A stretch of DNA of 64,000 bases from Dryas octopetala (Eukaryota > Streptophyta > Magnoliopsida > Rosales > Rosaceae). The stretch spans positions 26,212,698 through 26,276,697 of the forward strand of contig OY992833.1 in the NCBI GenBank assembly GCA_963921425.1, read 5' to 3'. Below are positions 22,115 to 34,901 of the stretch, one piece after another (positions within the stretch are counted from its first letter, which is position 1; each line of letters opens with the position of its first letter). The notes below the pieces were generated by a model. It ran no database searches. It was not told the origin of the DNA and worked only from the letters and a program-made list of their open reading frames with translations. A program made the position numbers and the translations under genes.

Positions 22115-24634
22115 CAGTCAAGACTCAAGACTATAATTTTGCCAGGATATATATATTAATTTATACTTGTTGGTCGTTAAAGATATATCTAACCGACCCA
22201 AAGTTATACAGTACGTAGCGAGCTCTAGAATATAATTGTGTATCGGGCTCTGGAATATAATTGTCTTAAAGGCCCTCTATCACATAATAATTACTACTAT
22301 TAACTAATCCAATGCAATTGACCACAAAAAAATAATTAATCGATCCTAGTGCTATCTTTGTGGGTGTAAGAGAGACATAGTCAAATATCAACATTGCCTA
22401 CGACATATTCTACCATCATCGACTCTAGAAAATGTATATAGTACATATGTAGATCTCGTTTAATGCCTAGGATTGAATTAAATAGAATAATGATTAAAAT
22501 TATGTGTCTACAAGAAAGAAGATGCCTCCATCTTCAACTTAAAAAAAGGAAAATTGGTAAAAAAATAGATTAGTCATAAGAGAAAAACTTATCCCTATTA
22601 ATTTCATCCCTTTCAATATATAATAGATAAAAATATAATTGAAAAACTGAACAATTTTTATTTACTATTAAGAGTGTTTGAACCTCATAGACCCAAAACC
22701 CCAAAAACACTCAATGATCTCACTCACTCACAGAGAACAAGAGAAAGAAAATAAGAGAAAAAATTCTCTTTACAATAGTGGCAAATCACACCTTCACTAG
22801 CCAACAATGGCTTTTCTTCTTTTCTCTCCAGGTGGCTGCAGCTCTCAACTTCTCTCTCACGTTCTCTCTTTTGTGTGGCTGCTGCTATCTTGATTAAAAC
22901 CCTAATAGAACATATAGTTTTGGCAGCGAGCAATAGGCTGGAGTTGGTTTTGGGCAGAGAGTACAATTTGAAGCGGAAAACAACAATGCATGCATTCATT
23001 GATGGATCAAAGTGTTTGCCCCCCTTTTGGATTGAACACAGACAATTAATGTCCTTAATTTGAAAAACAATTAACTTAATTACTATATGTTTGATAATTG
23101 ATGCATGGATCTGGTCCCCGGTCACCCATCTTAATCATCAAGTATTATTCGATAAAGAAATTAAATAAAATTTTCACGTGTTATTAAAACTGTTTTTCAT
23201 TTCCTGGCCAAAAAAAAAATCTGTTTCTCATTTTTTAACTTTTTTGGTATCCATCTAATAATGGTGGCTGAGTCGGAGTGCGGTATAAACTTATCAGGAA
23301 ACTGTGGGCAGAATGACCCAATCTTCCCAATGGTCCAACTTTGAGACCCACATGAAAACTTGATAAGCTAGACATAGATTAGTGGCTTCTTATTTGTCGT
23401 GTATATATATACGTATGCACTATATGTGTCTATATATATATATATATATGCATGTTTGTCAATATTTTCCGCTCCACTTTTCGCTATTGATCCATATGTA
23501 CACATTGCTTTTCCTGATAATTTCTATGTGTATAAATGCATGAGAAATGAAAAGGTGGGTTCCATTGTCAAAGAAAAAAAGAGTTGTAGTTGTTTTATTT
23601 GCTTCTTTTTTATTTAGATATCTTTCACATTGACTCCACTAAAACTCCAAAAATTTAATTTCAAAATAATAAAAGGCATATGTTAGCAAAAAAGAGATAA
23701 AAGTTCGACAATATTGATCTTTTTTTCGATTCGATGGGTACATATATTAGCACCAAAAGTCGTAAGTATTTTTTTCTTTTTTGTGTTTTACACATTTCCA
23801 TCCAAAACAAAAAGGAAGAATGATAACACCAAGACAGTGAATAGTTTGTGCATGCAAGAGCGGTAGCAGAATAACAACAGAGAGACAATTAAGTTGGAGA
23901 ATTAATACTTTAGTCAGTGATCTCGAAATCTCAATGAGAGTGAGTCACAGGCTGGTCTGTTATCTCGTACTAATCCTAGGATATATGTACATGCATGCAT
24001 GTGGCGCCCTATTTAGCAGCTAAAGTATATAAACATTTTTGAATGAGCAGGCTACCTCAGTTGAGAATCTCTCGCTAAAATATTATATAATTAAGTACAG
24101 CTGGAGCTTTAACTCGGCCATTAATTGTCCAAATGTCAACGCATCTGCCCCATGTCCAAGCCCTCGATATATATTGCATGAAATAGAATACTATATATAA
24201 TAACAGCGACAACACATTATGCATATATACCAGATGGCGAACAATTTTTTCATTATTTTTTAGCAAAAAAAAAACAAGTGCAAAGTTACAAATGGGTATC
24301 TAATTAACAAGTTGGGAAAAGAAAAAAACAAACAAAAAATAGAATGGTTTCTTCCGGTTATATATTTCACATTGATCATGATTCATGAACAAACTTATTA
24401 CAGGACATTTAAAAAATACAAATTATAAACTTTTGTACACATTACAACTTACACACAAAGCAAGAAGTTTAATTAAAGCCATAAACTTATTTTGATCACT
24501 ACATTTACGTACCACATTACATATCACATTTTTAATAGAAATTGTACATTTTTTAAAAATTGATTTTATTTAATCTATAACGTGGTTTATAAATGTGATT
24601 CATATATTGACATGGCGAATATCTTACTAGTAAA
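22115..24634. other. gene-poor spacer
   Basis: Contains TA microsatellites (about 23400-23450), the 3' flank of the BAHD gene at its right end, and no recognised gene. The open frame on the minus strand at 22724-23125 has no family features and I do not call it a gene. Confidence 0.4.
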
Positions 24635-25993
24635 TCAAGCCGTTGACTCCGAATTCTTCGAATGCGGGGTGGATGAAAGTGAAACATACTTGAGAAACTC
24701 CTCGTCAGCTTCGAATTTCTCCATGTCTTCTTCCTTCAAGTTAATCCAGGCTTCAACTCCATCCCCCGCCGTGGTGTCAAAGAAACTAACCAAATTCTTG
24801 AAATTAAATCTCATCGACCCGACGTAAACGGGTTTTCCCCACCCGAAATCAGCGTCATAGATGGGGAACCTACACAGGCTCGTGAAGCTAAACGAATCTA
24901 TCTCTCCACTCATAAACTGTTTGGTACGCTCTTTCAAGAAACTCAAGTAGCCGTCACCCTCCTGCAGCTTCTTTATGTACTCGCCGTCAACTTGCTTGAT
25001 ACCCTCCCTCACGTGGTTCACTATGCCGTGGAGCGACCCGGCTTTGGGATCGACGGGTAGGGGAGGCACGGATATAGCGGTTCGGGTCACGTTTCCGAAA
25101 GTGTTCTCCGCAAGTGGCGGGTCCATTCTCGTACGGAGGTTCACCGCGTGAGACACGGTGTATGTTGTGTCGGGGTGTTGTGTTGGGTTGGTGCATGCTG
25201 CGATGTAGCGGCTCCAGATGAAGGTCGATAAGGCCTCAACGCGCGTGGGACGCCTTGCGTGTTCGTTGGCAGTGTCAGTGCATTGCGCTCTGAGAGACGC
25301 AATCGCCGGGGCTTCAAACACAAACCTCTTGGTCGAAATGTTATGTTTCACGATCCCGCTACGTGGCTGATATAGCCCGGACAAGTCTTTCTGAGGGTAG
25401 TACTTGTCCGCGACAAAATCAGGCGCGAGCAGGAGATTTCCCTCGCTCTCGCCGCCACGAGTGATGGCGGCGAGGCTGTTGAGGAAGATGAAATACGACA
25501 GGGCGTCCGCAACCTTGTGAGACATGCCCAGGGCGATGCTCATGCCGCCGCAGGCGAAGGTGGTGACTTGGAGGCAAATGGGGAGTTCGTGGGCAGTGTC
25601 GAGTTCGAGGGGGAGGAACTTGTTGAAGTCGCTAGGGATAGGGTTTTGGATGACATCGGAAATTTGGGAAGTGGTTTTTGCTTCGACGTAGTAAGCACCT
25701 TCGTCGTTGCAGTCGACGTATTGTGTTCCACGGACCCTTCCGGCGAGTGGGTAGAACTTGGTTAAGGCCTGGGACAAGGCCTTCTTGATTCGGGTGCAAC
25801 GTTCGGTGAGAATAGTATTGTGGTGATGGATAGGATCGTGGTCGGCTTCTTTAGGATAGAAGAGAACCATGGGCATGAAAATTGGTGGTTGGAGTTGGTC
25901 GAGGAGAGAGAGGTTGTGTTGCCGGAGGTGGTCAGGGGTTGGAGATGAGGGTTTGATGGTCTCCGTTGAGATCACTTCCACTTCAACCGTCAT
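24635..25993 (-). CDS. BAHD acyltransferase, clade III
   Basis: Single exon. The frame is open from 26026, but Met at 25993 (MTVEVEVISTETIKPSSPTP) aligns with the start of other family members and gives 452 residues. The catalytic motif is HKVAD at about 159-163 and DFGWG is intact at about 382-386. It is the most diverged of the array and lies about 13 kb from its nearest relative, with transposon-rich DNA between. The gene is clearly GC-richer than its surroundings. I see no damage. A TATA-like box lies about 120 bp upstream. Expected role: acyl transfer from acyl-CoA onto an unknown small molecule. Confidence 0.93.
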   Translation of the reverse strand: MTVEVEVISTETIKPSSPTPDHLRQHNLSLLDQLQPPIFMPMVLFYPKEADHDPIHHHNTILTERCTRIKKALSQALTKFYPLAGRVRGTQYVDCNDEGAYYVEAKTTSQISDVIQNPIPSDFNKFLPLELDTAHELPICLQVTTFACGGMSIALGMSHKVADALSYFIFLNSLAAITRGGESEGNLLLAPDFVADKYYPQKDLSGLYQPRSGIVKHNISTKRFVFEAPAIASLRAQCTDTANEHARRPTRVEALSTFIWSRYIAACTNPTQHPDTTYTVSHAVNLRTRMDPPLAENTFGNVTRTAISVPPLPVDPKAGSLHGIVNHVREGIKQVDGEYIKKLQEGDGYLSFLKERTKQFMSGEIDSFSFTSLCRFPIYDADFGWGKPVYVGSMRFNFKNLVSFFDTTAGDGVEAWINLKEEDMEKFEADEEFLKYVSLSSTPHSKNSESTA

Positions 25994-26113
25994 CTTCTTT
26001 TTTGTGAGCTTGCAAAGATTTAACAAAAATTAATGGTTTCAGAGTGTATCTGCTAAGTCTGAGACGTGACAAGTTGGCAAATATGCTGATGAGGGGGATA
26101 TTGCCAACATAGT

Positions 26114-26124
26114 TATATATATAG
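26114..26124 (-). promoter_or_regulatory. candidate TATA box for BAHD 24635-25993
   Basis: The minus strand reads CTATATATATA about 120 bp before the chosen start. It is consistent with a core promoter. Confidence 0.45.
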
Positions 26125-29100
26125 ATCGAGATTGGAAGCTCGTAACAAAGTCAAACATACCAATTCGATGGCTTGTAGTCTGTACAAAGATTAATTATTG
26201 CACGTATACTCCTGCAAAACAAGGTTTGACAGTTGTGTTTTAATAAAATAAAACAAAATACAAAAAATCTACCAGAAAAGAAGGTTAACTTGGAATCATT
26301 CTGATTTTGATTTTTGATGGCTGACAAGTGCCAATTCAACGCATCACTCACAGTGCAACCAACAAAAGAACTTTTGATAAGATGTACTTTTTCACAACTT
26401 TTACATTTTTAGAATAATTTATAATACAAACTTGTATGTTATACAATTCGTTTTTTGACTTTGAAACATTACAATTTTACCATTTTCTCTTAAGATATAG
26501 GGTTTTCTTTTTTTGACCAGGAGATATAAGTTGATAGTTAACGTTGGATGTGACTGTACATGATATAAGGTTATATTGTATAAAAAAACTCCAAGTTTGA
26601 ATTTGAAAAGTCAGCTCCTCATTAACATACTGATCTTACAATATTACTACAACATACAGTACAAACTTTGACTGTTAATGTTAAATACCTAGCTACTTTA
26701 GTAATATAAAATCTCCAATTTTATCGGACTGTACGATATTGAAGTTGGATATAAAGCTGAATGAACTTATTTTTCAGAGTAAATAATTTATGCTCGATCA
26801 CTCCAATTCAAGGGTCAAGACTTTCCAGAGTGCATAAAATATTTAGAGAAAAATCAATAAAAAATTATTAGAGACAAAAAAAAACACGTCACATTCAATA
26901 AGAATAATTTTATATAATACTCACGCGTTGGATTCTGTAGCTGATTACCCATTATTTAATGGGGATTGCGTGTACGTTAAAAGGGGTTCACACTCGTATA
27001 TTCGTCGATTCCTCTTTTCTTTTTTCCTTGTCTTTTTTTTCTTTTTTACCTGCTAAGCTTCCTCACTTGGGGACTGCCAAATTTCACACCTGAGCTAGGA
27101 TGGCAATATGCATCTCAATACCTCCACACTTGGGGACTACCAAATTCCACACCTGGGGATGCCAATATCCATGTTAATATTAGGAGTAATACTATTGTGA
27201 ATATCTCAACGGATCATTTTATAAATCATTTCTTTAATAGAGATTAGACCCACTCATGTGAAATTCACATAAATAGATTTCATCTTCATTAAAAAGATAA
27301 TTTACAAAATGATCAGTTAAGATAGTCCGAATAATTTTATTCAAATACTAGACTTATAAATTATAACCATTGAATGTTTATTTTAGCTATATGATAATTT
27401 GAATGTTCATCATTTTATTTTTTGTATTTTTTCATGGGTATTTGGATCTCTTAATCATGTATTAGATGGAGCCCAAGGCTGTAATTAATGAACACCACCA
27501 TTAAATTTATCCACAAAAATTTGTTAACTAGATTGTGTTTTATTTATGATGAATGTTATCTATATTCTCCACGACTTTTTCTTTATTATATTCATTCAAT
27601 AATGTATTATGATCAAAATCGTTTATTTTTTAAATAATTATTTAAAGATTATCTCTGCGATAGTTTAACTAAATCAGAATTCGTTTGATCATATAATCGT
27701 TACAAATAAACTAACAGTGAATCAAATTGTTACTAAAACCGTATGTTTATTTGATCACAGTTACATAACCAAACGATTTCCGATTTGGTTGATTTTTTGC
27801 AGAAATGATCTTCATAGTTAAATCTAAAAAATGAATATTTTTTATCAAGAATTTATATTGTAGAATGAAAATAATAAATAAAAATATTAGTAAAGAAAGT
27901 AGGTAGGATTCCCTTTTATTTATTTAAGGATGCTTAAAGAACAGTAGTTGATTTATCTCTTTAAAAAAAGAAAAAAAAAAAGTAGAATGAGATGGCATGG
28001 ATTTGGACTTAGAGAGGTACCCAGTAGGCCAGTACCCACCAAACTCGGAAATAAGAAAATCCGGGCAAAAGTAGACTTTGGCAAGTGGACACGGGAATTA
28101 AACAACGGACTAAGTAATTTTATAAACAAAACAATGTAAGTGGTTGCGTGATCCGGAAAAGTAAACGGGCTTTAATTAGTTTGTACAATTCAAGTCATGG
28201 TTGACTCATTCAGGTTTTGCATCAACTAATCAATATAATCGAAATTTATGTTATTAATTGTAATAAAATAAGAAGCATTTCACAATATTTAATGTGGGTC
28301 ATTAATACTTAGAAGAATAGGACTAAGTCGGTGGGTCAGCATTACGTAATTGGAAAATTATTTTCAAGGTTGGGTTTTTTTGCCGACCAACAAAAAATTA
28401 CCAACTATCGACCTGATCAATTTGGGGTTTGTCTGTGAAATGTCGATTTTGGTTGTATAATTGAACTGCACCACCAAAATTGAAATCGGAAACAATTTAG
28501 ATACTATTCCCTGGAAATATCAAAAATTTAATCTGATTTAAATACTATTCTCTCAAAATATCAAAAACTTAAATCGCACTGTTAAATAGCGTCAACCAAA
28601 TCCAACTAAACCCAAAAAATTGGCAACCGACGGCCATTGATTCCCTTTTGTGCCATTCCTTCTCTGTTGGTTGGGTGGTCAATTTTGGCTGATCGGTTTG
28701 GTAACCGAACCGATTTCACCCTTGATTTTTTTGCTAGAAATTAGCAAACGAGTCAACATTCATACCAATACCAACCTTGTGAACCCGGTCATCTTTTAAG
28801 GCAATAGGCTAGCTAGGGTGCAAATTGAAGCACTCTTTTTACTTCAGACAAGATCCATTTATATCATACATTTTTTTTTTTGTCTGACCATTTATATCAT
28901 ATAAGAAGCATTAAAGCCGATCGAGGTGAATATTAAGTCGACTCATAATATGCCAAATATGTTGATCAACTTACAAAGCCAGAAAGCTTCAAACTGTACT
29001 TTCAAATCTTTTTTTTTTTGGTCAAAAAAAAAAAAAAAAAAAGAGATTTGAAATAGGTAGCTGTCTTATAGATAAAGATTGTCATGGCGGAGAAAATTAA

Positions 29101-29803
29101 TTAATTCATCAGAATTATGACCAAATCAAACACTTGCCAAGTTGCCAATCTAATTGCTTTAAGATTCTTGGCTTTCTCTATTTGCTAATTGTTATTTATA
29201 ATAATATTGTACGTAGACTTGAATAAATCAATGCTATTCAAACGATTTGCTTCTTGTCCAAGGATCAGAGCCCTGAGCTAATGATCACATCATCACAGAA
29301 TAATAATTGTAAATTCTATTTTGTTTTAGGCAACAGGAAGTTTCATTAATCCAGCTAAGGAGAGGGTAAGAGAAAGTTTCAGACTGCAGCTGAGAACGTA
29401 ATAGTATAATAGTATATTCCAATAAGCTAACTACAGATTTCTAACCTCCAAACAGAAAAGGTGGCAAAATTAATTTAGTTATATTCAAAGGAATTAAAAT
29501 GCTGAGAGTCCTAACATTTTTTTTTTCCAACATTTGTTTATCACCTTATGTATCATTACTTTATTGGACATGGTACTCCATTTTTTTTTTTTAAGTTTTA
29601 TTTTATAATTTTTAATGTTTAATGTATGAATGTCATTTCAGTTGAAAGAAAAAAGTTGGAATTCCTACCACAACTGATTGTTTAAAGCTCACAACCCACA
29701 AGGTTCAGCCACACTTGAAATCTCAATTCCAGTTATGGCAGTCCAAGTGAATAAGTGATAAGGGTAGGGTAATAGTGAGGATTATCACAAGTTCATGGTT
29801 TAA
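26125..29803. other. AT-rich spacer with small repeats
   Basis: No gene seen. Contents: a ~62-bp direct duplication at about 27063-27185 (cacttggggact-ccaaatt-cacacct); a possible small MITE at about 27186-27346 with facing 'aacggatcattttataaat' and 'atttacaaaatgatcagtt' ends; and an inverted ctttcaaatct/agagatttgaaa pair around T and A tracts at about 29000-29052. Confidence 0.4.
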
Positions 29804-29812
29804 TTATCTTTA

Positions 29813-30397
29813 GGCTATATACCACTTTTTCCCCTGACATTACAACGAAATTTTAATTATCCCCTCTAGTTTCAATTGTATTAATTTGTCACCTAATAGT
29901 ACACATCGTGGTTCGAGGCTGGGTAGGGGTAAGGAGGTGGGCGGGGTTGGGTTGGGTTGGGTTGGGTATGGGTGGGGTGGGGCTGGGGCTGGGGCTGGGG
30001 CTGAGGGGTGGGCTGGGGCTGGGGCTGGGGCTGGGGCTGAGGGGAGGGGTGGCTACGGGAGAGAAGGGTTGGGTGGGGGTGGGTAGGTGTGGCCAGATCT
30101 GGGTTGGGAGGGAGGGAGGGGTTTTTTATTTAATTTATTTAATTTTGGTTTTTTTAAATATTAGAATTTTTTTATTATTTGTTTGTACACGTGGCAACTC
30201 TTATATGGTCTAATTGGCGAAATGACTAATATACCCTGCCACGTTATCAAAATTGACGGAAGTTATGATGAAATTAAGCCGAAAGGGCACATTGGAACAT
30301 CATGTGTACTATTAGGTGACAAATTGATACAATTGAAACAAGAGGAGGTGAATTGAGATTTCATTGCAATGTCTGGAGGCAAAAGTGGTATATAGCC
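29813..30397. mobile_element. MULE-type MITE with perfect 9-bp target duplication and G-rich core
   Basis: The 585-bp element has inverted ends of about 100 bp, starting GGCTATATACCACTTTTTCC and ending with its complement. TTATCTTTA flanks both sides (29804-29812 and 30398-30406), the exact 9-bp signature of Mutator-like transposition. The core is a G-rich array (29940-30080). No transposase is encoded. A G-rich open frame over the array is compositional and is not called a gene. Confidence 0.93.
29935..30120. repeat. G-rich GGGGCT tandem array
   Basis: Multiple GGGGCT units in two runs are interrupted by GAGGGG(T/A)GGG, flanked by GGGTT repeats. G-tracts of four with 2-nt loops are a classic G-quadruplex-forming arrangement on the plus strand. 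Confidence 0.85.
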
Positions 30398-30601
30398 TTA
30401 TCTTTAATATAATAAAAATATAATAGTAAGTACCCATTAGCTGCCACGTTATGATCATCTATTGTTGTAAAAATATATATATATATAAGTCGTAAGATAA
30501 ATTTGAAAAATTAACTCAGATTTAAGTCAATTAAAGATTTTTAACTTTTTTTAAAAAGAGTAGCACTCAAGCTTTCCTCAAGAAGTGCTCAAACACCCTT
30601 C

Positions 30602-30690
30602 GAGCACTATTTGATAGGGGTTCAAGCACTACTTGAGAGGGGTTCGAGTATTTCTTAAGGGGAGTTTGAGTACTATTCAATGGTCAAAAT
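30602..30690. repeat. 22-bp tandem repeat, about four copies
   Basis: Units such as gagcactatttgatagggg and aagcactacttgagagggg repeat at 22-bp spacing from 30602. They are moderately diverged. Confidence 0.7.
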
Positions 30691-30767
30691 ACAAAAAAAA
30701 ATTAAAAACATTAAAAAACCTCTTTAATAATAATAAAAAAAAAAAAGTTAACTTTCCAAATTTCTAA

Positions 30768-31441
30768 GGGTCAGTTTAGTATTATTGTGAGAAAAAACAG
30801 CTGTGAAATAAAGTGAGTTGTAAAGTAAAGCAGTTGAGTGTTTGGTAAACTATGTTTTCAAAAGTGTTGTGAGTGCAAAAAACAGTATCAAAGTATTTGG
30901 TAAATATTAATATAAAAATGATGTGACTGTGTATAATTAGTAAAATAGACATGATGCTGAAAGTGCATTTCACTTATTTGTTTGGTAAAAATAAAATGTT
31001 TTTTTTACTTGTTTTTGAAATTTTTGACTACAAATTTTTATTAGCATTAATTTTTCTAAAAACAACATTATTAAATAAGAATGCCTATTATTTTTTTAAG
31101 TATATTATAATTTTAATCGTATAAATAAAATATCATAATTAATTATCACAATATAAAATATAACTAACAATGAACATATTTTTAATTTAAAATAAACAAA
31201 TAAAAATTATAGAAATCAATGAAGGTATTATGGGTAAAATAAAATATTCATTATTATTGTGAGTCACTGCAGCTTTCAAAAGCAACTAGAAACCTACTTT
31301 CTGTTTTTGCTGTGGGGAGTTGAGAATTGTGGGGAAAAACAATTTTTTATTTTTTTACCAAACACCAAAACTGCTGTAGGTGATTGAGAATTATCATCCA
31401 CAGCAAATTTTGGGTCTTCCACCGCAATCCCAAACGGGGCC
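30768..31441. mobile_element. PIF/Harbinger-like MITE
   Basis: The element runs from GGGTCAGTTTAGTATTATTG to CCGCAATCCCAAACGGGGCC. Its inverted ends match imperfectly over about 23 bp, and TAA lies on both sides (30765-30767 and 31442-31444). That fits the 3-bp TWA duplication of Harbinger elements. It is 674 bp and noncoding. Confidence 0.7.
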
Positions 31442-31444
31442 TAA

Positions 31445-32739
31445 GTCATAGTGCAACCCAATCACCCACCCTAAGGCCCAGCCGGCCGGCCCCAAACCAC
31501 CACCCCACTTCATGATCTAGGCCAGCTCACCAAGATTTTGTAGCATGGCTCCGCGGCTCATGGCGGTCCCTTTAGCATTCTCGGGAGAGACTAGAGAGGC
31601 ATCATAGGCTCAAGCTACATGCATGAGTTTGCTTTTGCTTGAATGCCATCAGCCCAACAACTCTGGCCCATTGTTAGAACATGGACCTCATAAATCTTGT
31701 TCTCAAATGGTAGCCCACCATTTACCTTCAAAGGGCCTTCCTCACAAAGCACATATTGGGCTTCCTATATTGTCTTTGATTGACGAGGGACTACTTAATT
31801 TTTGGTCCATTAATGATAAGTAACATATCACTAATTTGATAATTCAGAAGGAAAACTGCTTGTTATTACATTCTAAGACCAAAAAAAAAAACAAGAAAGC
31901 CGAGTGTTTGACAGATAGTTCGGATCACACCCGACCCAATAGCTGTAGTTAAGTTGGGTGTGCAGTTACAAGTTACAACATTGCAGCCACACCCTGTATC
32001 CTTCATAAGAAAATATTAACTTTAAAAAATCTTAAACTCACTCTAAAAAATATATTTAAACACACTATTAAAAATCTTAATCAACCACACAAAATATTAA
32101 GATCCAAGTAGAAGACAAAGAAAAAAAAATGTCATTATTAGGGAAGTTAGTTATCCTTATTTCTTGAATAACAAATGAAATTTATATCTTTTCAAGTAAT
32201 TTAAAGAGTGGCCTTTATAAATCTTGTAATCTATTACGCCAAGCCCATTCTTTCAAAGTCCAATGGTGACAAGTCACATTTCGAACATTTTTTTGGGTCA
32301 TAAGTCACATTTCGAACATAATTTTTGGTCATAAGTCACATTTATTACATAAACAACAGGAGAATTTAAAGACTCCCTTTGGGCCTTGGCCCCCATCTTA
32401 CCAAAGCAAAAAGAAAAAAAAGCGTTTGAAGACGCTACCGTAAGCAACGTTTTCAAAAAAGGTATATCGACTTCTCCTTTGCTTCTACTGATTGTACCTT
32501 AAATTCAAAGCACAAAATGTACTAAAGTACAACAGCAAAAAGCAGCAGCTGGATGAAATTGAAAGGATGGCGCTTAAACTCGAAGCTTCTACGCTGACCA
32601 GCAACCAATTCCAACACGTCTCTGCTGAGTCCAACAAATTGAATTGAAGCACTCTTCAATGGCGTCTACTCCCTTAACTTAATACCCAAAACCCTCTATC
32701 TCCTCACCTGATCTTTGTTTTTCTCTCTGTGTACAAATA
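31445..32739. other. spacer and presumed carboxylesterase promoter
   Basis: No gene before the carboxylesterase start. A degenerate ~32-bp repeat (cataagtcacatttcgaaca) occurs about three times at 32267-32350. The last ~250 bp should hold the carboxylesterase promoter and leader. Confidence 0.4.
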
Positions 32740-34344
32740 ATGCCAAGCCTAAATTTGAAGCTCTACAGCTTGTTCTTCAAGTACCACCTGAGACACCAAT
32801 TACAGTCCCTAACCCAATCCCACCTCCACAACACCAACAGCCCATTCGGAATCACTTCCAGACCCGAAGAGCCCGCCGTTCCCGCCAACCCGACTTTCCA
32901 AAACGGCGTCGCAACCAAAGACATCCACATCGACCCCTCTTCCTCTCTCTCCCTCCGCATCTTCCTCCCAGACTCCATCCTCACCCCCAAAAACCCAAAA
33001 CCTCCGCCACTTGGCGCCACCCAATTGGACGATGTTGATGATGGGGTCGTTTACAGGGGATACTCTCCTCCTCCGCCAATGGGAAAGCACCACCGCCACC
33101 GGAAGCTGCCAATAATGCTACAGTTTCACGGTGGCGGGTTTGTGAATGGGAGCAACGACACGTCGTCCAACGACGCCTTCTGCAGAAGGATAGCGAAGCT
33201 GTGCGACGTGATCGTGGTGGCGGTCGGGTACAGGCTAGCGCCGGAGAGTCCGTACCCGGCGGCGTTTGACGACGGGCTTATGGGCTTGAACTGGTTGGTG
33301 AAGCAGGCCAACTTGGCATCGCTTCGCAATGGCCAGAATAAATTGTTTGATAGCTTTGGTTCGTCAATGGTTGAGCCTTGGTTGGCTGCTCATGGAGACC
33401 CTTCTAGGTACTTGCTTGTTTCATCCCCTTGCAATCTTTAAAATTGCTTTTCAATTTTTGTTTCTGTTTGTTTTTTCAAATTACGTTTTCGGTCCCTATA
33501 GACTTGGTTAGGAAACTACAGGAGCAAAATTATTACAACTGACCCTAAATGGAACTTGGCGTTGGCACAAACTACACAGATTGAAAAGTAATTTGGCCTG
33601 TAAACTAACCCAATTATGAATGTTAGCAATGTATAATGTCATGAATAAGACCCAATAAAGATGAAAGAGGCACTTTTGAATAATGGTTGTTCATTAGCCT
33701 TTTACTTGCATTGTTCTCTCTTACTATACATAAAGCTTTTAATTTTGTGTTGTCTTTATATGATTGGAATTAATGATCATTGACATGGTCCTTGTTATCA
33801 GAACAGGTGTGTACTCCTTGGGGTGAGCTGTGGTGCTAACCTAGCAGATTACGTAGCTCGAAAAGCTGTGGAGGCAGGGAAGCTCTTGAATCCTGTAAAG
33901 GTAGTTGCACAAGTTCTGATGTACCCTTTCTTCATTGGAAGCATTCCTACACAGTCTGAGATTAAGTTGGCAAATTCCTACTTTTATGACAAGGCTACAT
34001 GTATGCTGGCATGGAAGCTATTTCTACCCGGGAAAGAGTTCGATTTGAACCACCCTGCTGGCAACCCTCTTATTCCTGGGAGAGGGCCACCCTTAAAGAG
34101 CATGCCTCCCACACTAATAGTTGTTGCAGAGCACGATTGGATGCGTGACCGGGGCATTGCTTACTCGAAAGCATTGCGGAAGGCGAATGTGGATGCACCT
34201 CTCCTTGATTACAAGGATACTGTGCACGAGTTTGCTACTCTTGATGTGCTCCTCCAGACACCTAAGGCCCTGGCTTGTGCAGATGATATCACTATATGGG
34301 TCAAGAAGTATATATCACTCAGAGGCCATGAGTTTTCTTATTGA
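32740..34344 (+). CDS. CXE11: alpha/beta-hydrolase carboxylesterase, CXE11-like
   Basis: Two exons: 32740-33407 and 33807-34344 (GT at 33408, AG at 33805-33806, joining within an Arg codon), giving 401 residues. The oxyanion-hole HGGG lies at about 130-133. The nucleophile is in GVSCG (Ser ~230), with Asp in AEHDWMRD (~333) and His in DTVHEFAT (~363), so the triad is complete. The C-terminal half is very close to what I recall of Arabidopsis carboxylesterase 11 (WVKKYISLRGHEFSY end). It should hydrolyse an ester, but the natural substrate is not known; this is the plant CXE/GID1 family. The 3' flank (about 34355-34745) is duplicated at 37391-37785. The symbol is by similarity only. Confidence 0.92.
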
Positions 34345-34354
34345 TTAGTTCAGA

Positions 34355-34745
34355 GGAGAAAAAAAGAATTGGGAAGCCTAAGGAAGCACATTTTAGCAGC
34401 TTCAGAACAACATCTTGGTATACAGCATCATGTCACTCCCATTTGCTGGGATGTCTGTAGAGGTTTTACACTACTCTCTGCTCAACTTTAGTTTTTGTCT
34501 GATTATTGTATAGTTAATGTTCATTAGCTCAATTTTGAGATGTACTAATACAGTCATGCTTGGCATTGAATTTATTCAAATTCATTTATTTTCATTCTCT
34601 GTATCTTCATTTGAGCTGTGTATTTGAATGCAATGACTTATATGCATATGCGATCACCTTCAATCACATTTCTGTATCATCACTACAAATTTATTTTGTT
34701 TTTTGTTCTCTTGGAATTATTCACATCACCACCATAGATATATAA
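34355..34745 (+). repeat. carboxylesterase 3' flank, copy 1 of a duplication
   Basis: From ggagaaaaaaagaattggga to ttcacatcaccacc this sequence is almost identical to 37391-37770. It is the transcribed 3' end or 3' flank of the carboxylesterase. Confidence 0.88.
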
Positions 34746-34901
34746 AAAAACAAAGAAAAACCTTGTCTCAAATTGAGTTTGTTTGCTCACACCATTAAAC
34801 ATCAATAAATCATAGCGTACTACTTGAATAATACCACCACAATCTCTAAGATTTACGCACTGCACATGCTACAGGCATACAAATTCAACAGTTGAAGGCA
34901 C

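Noticed and set aside
22724..23125. 133-residue minus-strand open frame
   Set aside because: No domain, an Arg/Glu repeat from a GA tract, and no conserved context; most likely chance.
29886..30213. Gly-rich open frames over the G-rich array
   Set aside because: They are produced by the GGGGCT repeat composition inside a transposon and resemble no protein.
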